In this document: piece by piece, positions 1-5,178 of the stretch
How the letters are laid out: each line of letters starts with the position of its first letter
How positions within the stretch are numbered: the first letter of the stretch is position 1
DNA from: Clostridiales bacterium
GTDB taxonomy: Bacteria > Bacillota_A > Clostridia > Christensenellales > Aristaeellaceae
DNA: 5,178 nt
NCBI GenBank assembly: GCA_012514855.1
Contig: JAAYZL010000270.1
Location: 1-5,178 of the forward strand
Reading direction: 5' to 3'
The notes under the pieces: model-generated
What the model was told of the DNA's origin: nothing
The model's input: only the letters and a program-made list of their open reading frames with translations
Database searches by the model: none
Program-made: the position numbers and the translations under genes

Positions 1-110
1 CTGACTACGCATGGCTCGGCGACGGCGTCACCCAGGCGGTGACCGTCGAATCCGACCACGTCGAGGAGCTCCCGGTGGTGCTCGAAGTCGACAACCTGCC
101 CACGCAGGCG
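1..110 (+). other. C-terminal tail of an upstream Cna-B/SpaA-like module (residues 1-36)
   Basis: The first residues end in a beta-strand-like stretch, VVLEVDNLP, followed directly by TVVVKKID, the first strand of the next module. In tandem Cna-B proteins the last strand of a module typically ends in an Asn (x-V-x-N) that bonds to a Lys in the first strand, and the next module starts a few residues later. Asn31 sits in that place. This suggests at least one more such module upstream of the window. The fragment is too short for a firm family call. Confidence 0.45.
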
Positions 111-3100
111 ACCGTCGTCGTGAAGAAGATCGACGACTCACCGTCGCCGCAGGCGATCAAGGGCGTCGAGTTCGGGATCTTCCTGGACCAGGCGGGCACG
201 CAGCCGCTGGGCGATTCGGTCATGACCGGGGACGACGGCACGGCGACCTTGACCGTAACGCTTCCTTGGGCGCGGGTTTCCGCCAACCAGACGACCTACT
301 ATCTGCGCGAGCTGTCCGCGCCGTCGGAGTACGAGCTGCTGACCGAGGCGATTCAGCTGACGCTGACCCCGGGCGCGGTCGTGAGCTGGGAGCAGGTTGA
401 GCATCCGGAGCTGACGATCACGAACGTCACCGCGATCAAGATCGACCTGGTCAAGTACGGGAGAACGCACGCAAATATCGAAGCGGACCCGGCGCAAAAC
501 AAGCCGTTGCTGGCGAATGCGGAGTTCAAGCTCTACCGCGTGGACGCCTCCGCCACCCCGGCGACGCTGACCCTGATCAAGACCCAAACGACCGGCGCGG
601 ACGGCACGCTGACCTTCGGCAACCTGCCGAAGCTGACCGGCGATCAGGCGTACTACGTCTACGAGTCCTCCACGCCGAGCGGATACGTCCCGGGCAGCCT
701 GGAGCTGTACGAGGGCGGCTCGGCCATCACGGGCGAGACGTTCGAGATCGATGGTCAGCCGGTGAAGATGTACCGCGTCGCGAAGGACGTCAGCGCGTCT
801 GTCGCGGGCTACAACAAGCGCATGGGTGGAATCGCCATCCTCAAGTACAACTACACGAACCCGACCAGCTACGAGACCGGCGCGGTCCCGCTGTATGCGG
901 AGTTCTCGCTCGACGGGATGGGCACGAGCCTGGCCGGGCTCCCCGTCGATCAATACAGCGCCGACAAGCCGGATTCGCTCGAGGACGGCGCGATCGTGCC
1001 CGCCAACGGCTACTACCGCGACGGGAGCGGCTTCTACTACAGCTCCGTGATCGTCATGGATCTGCTCCCGGGCGACTATGCCATCGAAGAAACCAAGGAG
1101 GCGCAGGGCTTCCTGCTGCCGGAGAACGCCGACGAGCCCTTGGATACCACCAAGAGCGTCACGGTGGGCGACGACGGCAAGATCGCCGTGGTCAAGTTCG
1201 CCAACGTGTCGGACGTCGCGCTCGATCCCAACATCAGAAAGAGCGTCGACGCGGTCAAGTTCAACGGCGAGGCCGGGGACCTGCTGAACCCGCCGGTCGA
1301 GGCGAACCTGCAGAACGGCCCGCTGGACGTGACCTTCCGGATCGAGGACGCGGCGTCGACGGACGAAAATCTGTTCAAGCTGCCCATCGACCGGCTGACC
1401 GTCGAGGACAAGACCCTCTCCTTTAAAGGAAAGGACGGCGTCGCCGTACCCGGCGGCCATGTGAAGTACATCATCACCAGATTGGTCGTCGGCGCCGCGA
1501 GCTATCCGACGACGGTCCCGGGCGGCGTGACCGCCACGGTCTACGGCATCGACGCCGGCGGCGAGCACAGCTTGGGCAGCCTCGAGGTCAAAAACGGCAA
1601 CGCGGGCGAATCCGACCGCACCTTCGACTTCGGCCCGAGCTCCACCTACACGGGCTTCAAGGTGGTCTATACCGCCACGGTCGGCGGCGAGAAGCTCCAG
1701 CCGGGCTTCACGGTCGGCGACTTCCTGGTGGACATCCGCTTTACGCAGCCCGACAGCACCCCCGAGACGCTGATCAAGCTGGTGCGCGAGATCAGCAACA
1801 CGGCCAGGTCCATCGCGGAATACCATCTGGGCACGAAGACCTTCACTTCCGAGGCAACGTCGACGGCCAGGCTCGAGATCGATCCGTCCGTGGAGCTGCC
1901 CAAGGCGAAGCTGACCAAGTACGTCCAGCCCATGGACCCCGAGGGGACGACCCCGCTTGGGCTGCCGGGCGAAGACCCGTTGACGGTCAAGCCGGGCGCG
2001 TATGTGTTCTACACGCTCGCGATGGAGAACGTGTCCGGTCTTCCGATCGAGAACCCGGTCATCATCGACGAGGTGCCGGCGATGCTGTCGGTCGACCTCA
2101 ACGACGTCAACTTCACGGGCGCCGGGCTGACCAGCGTGGGCACCGGCAGCTACACCGACCCGGACAGCGGCAAGAACTACATCTACCGCAACTTCAACGG
2201 CTTCCTCGAGCCGGGCCAGAGCGTAACCGTCACCTTCCGGGCGATGGTCCGCAACAACGTGGTCATCGACGACGTGGACAGCATTCTCAACGTCGCCTAC
2301 GCCTCCAGCACCAAGAAGATCAAGAAGAACGAAGAAAATCCGCTCGGGACCTCGTTCAAGACAGCGGGAGGCGGATGGCCCGAGATACCCCTGGACGGCA
2401 AGCTGCTGGGCGGCATCCAGGGCGAGACCTACGAGGCGCTGACGAGCGACATGCCGATCTACCTCCAGGTGGAGAACGGCGTCAGCATCTACAAGTTCGT
2501 CGCGGCCGACGCAAGCGGCATGGGCAATTTCGTGTCCGGCGCCGAGTACGCGGTCGCCAATGTCTCCGACGGCGGAAGCGGCAGCGACCGCGCGGGCAGG
2601 ATACTCTACAAGATCGTGCTGGTCAACAACGGAGCGAATCCGGTGACCAAACTGCGCGTGGTCGACCGGCTCCCGATTCCGGGCGACCAGGACGTGCAGG
2701 GCGATTCCGACCGCTACAGCAAATGGGCGGTGTACTACGAGGGCGGTGTCCACGCGACCTACAGCGTCAACGGCGTGGATCAGGGCGCCGTGATCCCCGC
2801 GCCCGAGGTGTACGCCACGGACGCATTCAAGACCAACAAAGAATACAGGGACTCCGTCATTCCCAACAGCACGATTACCGGCTGGTCGGGCGACAGCGAC
2901 GGGGCGCTCGGCATACTGATCGACTTCACCACCTTCCCGCTTCCCGCGGGCGGAACGCTCGTGATCACGTTCGAGGCCACGGCCCCGGGCGCGGACGCGG
3001 AGGATCTGCAGGACTACTTCTTTGAGAACGCGGTCAACACCGCGCTGGCCGGATACAAGAACGGCCCGCAGAACGGCTTTTCCGCCAGCCCCTACGCCAA

Positions 3101-5178
3101 GGTCATCCTGACGCCGGAGACCGTGGGCGTCGGCAACCGCGTCTGGATCGACGAGGATGCGGACGGCCTGCAGGACGGCACCGGGATCGACAACCCTGCC
3201 GGCCCGCATGCCGAGCCCTCCTATACCGGCGGGGGCATTGAGGTGAGGATCCGTCGCTTCTTCAACAGCGACACCGGCTCGCAGACTTCCGACTGGGTAG
3301 AGATTGGCTCGAACGGCTTCTACAAGATCGACGGGCTGACCCCGGCGACGATCGATCCGGACAAGCCCGGCGCCGACTACGATTCCGCGGGCAACATCAT
3401 CAACGGACAGCTCAAAGGCGTCGGACGCGTCAGCTATCAGCTGGAGGTCCAGAACATCCCGGACGGCTACATCGTCGTGCCGGCCTATGCCGGCAACAAC
3501 GGCACCGCGCCCATCTCGGGCAGCGGGCGCGACAGCGACAGCAACTTCAAGCCCGGCGAGAACGGCGTGTTTTACTCCGAGCGGTTCTACCTGGAGCCGG
3601 AGAAGGACGACCTGACCTTCGACCTGGGCCTCATCCGCGTGCGCGACCTGGAGATCGCCAAGGAGGGGGAGAAGAGCGGCGGCAATGTCCCGCTCAAGGG
3701 CGTCGTGTTCAAGATCTACGGGCCGTTCACCAGCGACCAGCTTTCCGCCGGCGTGACCGTTGTGGACGGAACGAGCGGGAACCTCGTGGCGACCCTTTCG
3801 GGGACCACCGCGGGCGGCATCACGACCTTCGCAAGCAGTACCGATACGTTCCTCAACTACTACGCGAACTACGTGGTGGTCGAAACCGCGAGCGTCAGCC
3901 CCTATACCGCGAGTGGGCTCGTCGCCACCGGCCGCGCGGACACCAACACGAACATCGGCAGCGCGGACGACTACACGGTCCTCGGGACGCCGATCCTGAA
4001 CGGGAACTACTTCGTGCTCAAGGCGAGGACGAGTACCTCTGACAGCATCACGCTCAGGGCGAAGGACTGCGTCGACGTTTTGAACGATTACAAGGCGACC
4101 GGCGAGATCGTGCTGGGCGGCACCAAGGCGCTGACCGGGCGCAACCTCGCGCTCGCGGCCGGGGAGTTCTCCTTCGAGCTGCGCGACAGCCTGAACAACC
4201 TCGTGGGCACGGCCGTCGCAAACCTGGCGGGCTCTCCCGTCACGGGCGGCGTGAGCACGGCGAACTTCTCGTTCCCGGCGCTGACGTTCACCGAAGCCCA
4301 ACTGGGGGACCACAACTACACCATCAGGGAGGTCCCGGGCAGCCTGCCGACGTTCTACGATTACGACGCCAAGACCTACAAGGTGGTCGTGAAGGTCGAC
4401 GACGACGCCCACAGCGGAACGCTCGGCGTCAGCATCAAGAGCATCACCTACACGGACGCGCAGCATACCACGCCGCAGCCAGCCGCGGGCGGAGTGGCGT
4501 TCACGAACGCGTACACCGGCGCGGCGAAGGTAATCCTTGGCGGCACAAAGACGATGACGGGCCGCGCGTACGCGGCAGGGGAATTCAAGTTCCGGCTGTA
4601 CAGCGGGACGGATACGACGATCGAGGACAATCTGATCGAGGAGGTGTCCAACCTCGCTCCGACAGCGGGGGGCGTCTCGGCGTACGCGTTCGCGGCGCTG
4701 AACTACAGCGGCCTGGACATCGGCGAGACCTACACCTACACGATCGTGGAGGTGCCCGGCGGCGTCGGACTGCACACCTACGACGCGACAAAGTACACCG
4801 TGACGGTGACGCTCGGCTACGACCCGCTGACCGGCGTGATGACGCCGACGGTGGTCGTCAAGAAGGGCGAGCAGTCGGCCGGAGGCACCCCGAGCATCAG
4901 CACGGTGGGGAACCTCACGACGGTTACGGTGGGCGGACTGAACTTCACGAACACGTACAACGCTTCGGCGAAGGTGATCCTGGGCGGCACAAAGACGATG
5001 ACGGGTCGCGCGTACGCGGCCGGGGAATTCAAGTTCCGGCTGTACAGCGGGACGGATACGACGATCGAGGCCAATCTGATCGAGGAGGTGTCCAACCTCG
5101 CTCCGACAGCCGGGGGCGTCTCGACGTACACATTCTCGGCGCTGAACTACAGCGGCCTGGACATCGGCGAGACCTACA
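1..5178 (+). CDS. Giant modular cell-surface adhesin / pilin-like stalk protein, partial at both ends
   Basis: One frame with codons starting at base 3 stays open to the end of the window, giving at least 1,725 residues. Neither a start nor a stop is present, so signal peptide and anchor cannot be judged. The translation is a chain of extracellular beta-sandwich modules: Cna-B/SpaA-like with E-box motifs, DUF11-like, SdrD B-like, then tandem FctA-type isopeptide modules. Such chains are sortase-anchored adhesins or pilins in Gram-positive bacteria, where internal Lys-Asn/Asp bonds give stability; that role is inferred here. Only one cysteine (residue 1356) is visible, and I see no transmembrane segment, as expected for an exported stalk. 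Codon use is uniformly GC-rich, with no frameshift or obvious foreign patch. No enzymatic motif was seen. The family-level call is firm; ligand, anchoring mode and exact name are unknown. Confidence 0.93.
111..431 (+). other. Cna-B/SpaA-like pilin module 1 (residues ~37-143)
   Basis: This module has the SpaA/Cna-B layout. The first strand carries a K-x-D motif (Lys42-Ile-Asp44), followed by GVEFGIFLD (the usual G-x-x-F-x-[LI] strand), a G-T-A-T-L-T turn and strand, and the E-box YYLRELSAPSEYELL (from Tyr99). It closes with a last strand ending in TITN. By analogy Lys42 and Asn141 would form the isopeptide bond, with Glu103 of the E-box as catalyst. The length of about 107 residues is normal for the family. 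Domain identity rests on motif reading, and bond formation is inferred. Confidence 0.75.
435..791 (+). other. Cna-B/SpaA-like pilin module 2 (residues ~145-263), acceptor residue unclear
   Basis: The module opens with IKIDLVKYG (Lys151), then AEFKLYRVDAS, the family's x-F-x-L-Y strand. A GADGTLTFGNLP segment matches the usual G-x-[LV]-x-F-x-x-L-x stretch before the E-box. The E-box reads YYVYESSTPSGYVPG, with Glu221 as the candidate catalyst, and is close to the textbook Y-x-[LVI]-x-E-x-x-x-P-x-G-Y form. The final strand VKMYRVAKDVS lacks the usual F-x-N ending. Asp262 could replace the Asn, or this module may not form a bond. Confidence 0.75.
831..1208 (+). other. Cna-B/SpaA-like pilin module 3 (residues ~277-402)
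   Basis: The first strand is IAILKYNYTN with Lys281 as candidate bond donor. It is followed by VPLYAEFSLDGMG, and later MDLLPGDYAIEETKEAQGF, a clear L-x-P-G-x-Y-x-[IV]-x-E element with Glu363 as candidate catalyst. The module ends in VVKFANVSD, where Asn401 is the candidate acceptor. At about 125 residues it is somewhat long. The extra length is a Gly/Tyr-rich loop between the F-x-L strand and the E-box (around residues 312-347, with NGYYRDGSGFYY). Confidence 0.75.
1215..1892 (+). other. Unclassified beta-rich extracellular region (residues ~405-630)
   Basis: I do not recognise this stretch. It lies between the last clear Cna-B-like acceptor strand (ending at Asn401) and the first DUF11-like module. 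It is rich in alternating hydrophobic residues and Gly/Thr/Asp turns, with strand-like segments such as LDVTFRIEDA, HVKYIITRLVVG, VTATVYGID, TGFKVVYTATVGG and DFLVDIRF. No E-box, acidic calcium loop or low-complexity linker is visible. With about 225 residues it could hold two Ig-like sandwiches, the first ending near residue 500-545. It may be a divergent DUF11-like or adhesin-type module, or a spacer. Confidence 0.4.
1896..2312 (+). other. DUF11-like module 1 (residues ~632-770)
   Basis: The pattern fits DUF11 (conserved repeat) modules of surface proteins. It shows PGAYVFYTLAMENVSG (the x-Y-x-[IVL]-x-x-x-N-x-[SG] strand, Asn676), then VIIDEVPAMLSV (the [IV]-x-D-x-[VL]-P element, Asp689). 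These are followed by FLEPGQSVTVTFRAMV (the L-x-P-G-x-S/T-x-T-[VI] strand) and ILNVAYASS (the x-x-N-x-A final strand, Asn763). A short basic/polar linker, KKIKKNEEN, follows. DUF11 modules act as structural stalk units in cell-wall proteins, and no binding function can be read here. Confidence 0.7.
2391..3062 (+). other. DUF11-like module 2 with an N-terminal extension (residues ~797-1020)
   Basis: The core repeats the DUF11 pattern: GRILYKIVLVNNGANP (Asn875/Asn876), LRVVDRLPIPGD (Asp888 in the D-x-L-P motif), FPLPAGGTLVITFEATAPG and FENAVNTALAG (Asn1009 in the x-N-x-A ending). About 60 residues before the core (797-860) do not fit the family, nor does a Tyr/Trp-containing insert between the D-x-L-P element and the P-A-G-G strand (around 903-970). 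The module is therefore longer than the usual 110-140 residues and may be two units, or one with an elaborated surface. Confidence 0.6.
3123..3632 (+). other. SdrD B-like calcium-binding module (residues ~1041-1210)
   Basis: The module opens with VGVGNRVWIDEDADGLQD, a near-perfect match to the start of SdrD B-type repeats (V-G-[DN]-x-V-W-x-D-x-[DN]-x-D-G-x-Q-D). Asp1050, Asp1052, Asp1054 and Asp1058 can serve as calcium ligands. Later come IEVRIRRFF (in place of the V-x-V-x-L strand), GFYKIDGLTP (the G-x-Y-x-[FI]-x-G-L strand), YQLEVQNIPDGY, the second acidic motif GRDSDSNF (residues 1175-1182) and a closing FDLGL. In staphylococcal Sdr proteins these modules bind calcium and become rigid. 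At about 170 residues it is longer than the common 110-120, owing to loops around 1059-1078 and 1112-1140. Confidence 0.85.
3639..4088 (+). other. Cna-B/SpaA-like module 4 (residues ~1213-1362)
   Basis: The first strand DLEIAKEGEK offers Lys1220, followed by VPLKGVVFKIYGP, the family's L-x-G-V-x-F-x-[IL] segment. The E-box-like stretch is NYVVVETASVSPYTASG with Glu1294; it keeps Y-x-V-x-E and the Pro but lacks the Gly of P-x-G-Y. About 45 residues (1304-1348) then separate it from the final strand, which ends in VDVLNDY. Asn1361 sits exactly where the following modules have their FTNAY and FTNTY acceptors. The module contains the only cysteine seen in the protein, Cys1356. Confidence 0.65.
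4101..4517 (+). other. FctA/Spy0128-type pilin isopeptide module 1 (residues ~1367-1505)
   Basis: The opening IVLGGTKALTGRNLALAAGE followed by FSFEL matches the streptococcal pilin isopeptide-linkage family (K-x-L-x-G-R-x-L-x-x-x-[EQ]-F-x-F-x-L). Then come NFSFPALTFTEAQLGDHNYT, IREVPG (the Y-T-I-x-E element, Glu1443), FYDYDAKTYKVVVKV (the Y-D-x-x-x-Y-x-V strand) and the ending VAFTNAYT. By analogy with Spy0128, Lys1375 and Asn1502 would be cross-linked with help from Glu1443. It is clearly related to the next two modules but has diverged from them. Confidence 0.82.
4521..4958 (+). other. FctA/Spy0128-type pilin isopeptide module 2 (residues ~1507-1652)
   Basis: The family motifs appear in order: VILGGTKTMTGR (Lys1516), AAGEFKFRLYSG, LNYSGLDIGETYTYTIVEVPG (read in two parts, with Glu1583 as candidate catalyst), HTYDATKYTVTVTLGYD, and the final LNFTNTY with Asn1650 as acceptor. 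A loop at about 1620-1638, rich in Gly, Ser and Thr, lengthens the end of the module relative to module 1. The first 69 residues from Lys1509 recur in the next module with only four substitutions. Confidence 0.85.
4527..4734 (+). repeat. Tandem coding repeat, copy 1 (444-bp period)
   Basis: These 208 bases match bases 4971-5178 at 198 positions without gaps (about 95 %, counted by eye). Ten differences fall in nine codons, five silent (gta/gtg, ctt/ctg, ggc/ggt, gca/gcc, gcg/gcc) and four amino-acid changing. The period of 148 codons equals one isopeptide module. The full unit probably runs to 4970, but its second half cannot be compared because the window ends. Confidence 0.93.
4965..5178 (+). 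other. FctA/Spy0128-type pilin isopeptide module 3, cut by the window end (residues ~1655-1725)
   Basis: This is the first half of a third isopeptide module. It begins right after the FTNTY acceptor of module 2 and shows VILGGTKTMTGR (Lys1664), AAGEFKFRLYSG and the start of the LNYSGLDIGETY element. The catalytic Glu and acceptor Asn fall beyond the window. Its sequence is almost that of module 2, so the missing part is probably similar too. Confidence 0.82.
4971..5178 (+). repeat. Tandem coding repeat, copy 2, truncated by the window end
   Basis: This is the second copy of the 444-bp coding repeat, in the same frame. Compared with copy 1 the protein differs at Asp1542 to Ala1690, Ala1560 to Thr1708, Ala1562 to Thr1710 and Ala1564 to Ser1712. 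The match continues to the last base of the window, so the end of the repeat and the total copy number are unknown. Confidence 0.93.

Noticed and set aside
96..110. LPTQA as a possible sortase signal
   Set aside because: It lacks the Thr-Gly end of LPXTG, is not followed by a hydrophobic segment and basic tail, and the frame continues for another 1,600 codons.
11..400. 129-residue plus-strand ORF in another frame
   Set aside because: It is an out-of-frame shadow over Cna-B-like module 1, with Arg/Ala/Gly-rich low-information sequence.
2375..3025. 216-residue plus-strand ORF in another frame
   Set aside because: It overlaps the DUF11-like module out of frame, and its Arg/Gly-rich composition is typical of a shifted reading of GC-rich coding DNA.
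4344..4358. LPTFY as a possible sortase signal
   Set aside because: It sits inside an isopeptide module just before the conserved Y-D-x-x-x-Y strand, with no membrane segment after it.
138..4775. 1,545-residue minus-strand open frame as a gene
   Set aside because: It mirrors the sense codons exactly, exists because sense TTA, CTA and TCA are missing, and shows no domain, whereas the plus frame shows a clear series of known surface-protein modules.
4817..5131. Minus-strand ORF resembling another minus-strand ORF at 4448-4651
   Set aside because: The similarity arises only because both lie opposite the two copies of the coding repeat; neither is an independent gene pair.
4527..5178. Near-identical repeats as a mobile element or CRISPR
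   Set aside because: The repeats are direct, in frame, one protein module long and adjacent, with no terminal inverted repeats, transposase or short-repeat/spacer structure.

Overview
The whole window is the inside of one very large gene on the + strand. A single reading frame, with codons starting at base 3, runs to the last base with no stop, giving 1,725 complete codons. Both ends are open, so the real start (signal peptide and any N-terminal head) and the real end (any sortase anchor) lie outside the window. There is no intergenic DNA, and I see no promoter, terminator, RNA gene, CRISPR array or mobile element.

The product reads as a modular surface protein of a Gram-positive bacterium: a giant adhesin or pilin-like stalk made of tandem beta-sandwich modules. 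From the N-terminus I read the following, with residue n at bases 3n to 3n+2. First comes the tail of a Cna-B/SpaA-like module (1-36), then three Cna-B/SpaA-like modules (about 37-143, 145-263 and 277-402). A beta-rich region I cannot classify follows (about 405-630), then two DUF11-like modules (about 632-770 and 797-1020). Next is an SdrD B-like module with an acidic calcium-loop motif (about 1041-1210) and another Cna-B/SpaA-like module (about 1213-1362). The window ends with at least three tandem modules of the streptococcal pilin isopeptide-linkage (FctA/Spy0128) type (about 1367-1505, 1507-1652 and 1655 onward). The last two are near-identical over 208 bp with a 444-bp period, and the window stops inside the last copy.

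The organism is GC-rich (roughly 60-65 % by eye, with G or C at most third codon positions). The module set is known from Actinobacteria such as Bifidobacteriaceae and Coriobacteriia, and from high-GC Clostridia of animal guts. The sequence does not let me choose between them. Strong codon bias leaves the opposite strand open for more than 1,500 codons. That antisense frame is a shadow, not a gene.

The expected biology is a rigid, protease-resistant, mechanically strong stalk. Self-forming Lys-Asn/Asp isopeptide bonds would lock the Cna-B and FctA modules, and calcium would stiffen the SdrD B module. The C-terminal repeats would set the length by which a ligand-binding tip is held away from the cell wall. 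This functional picture is inferred from families. Nothing in the window identifies the ligand.
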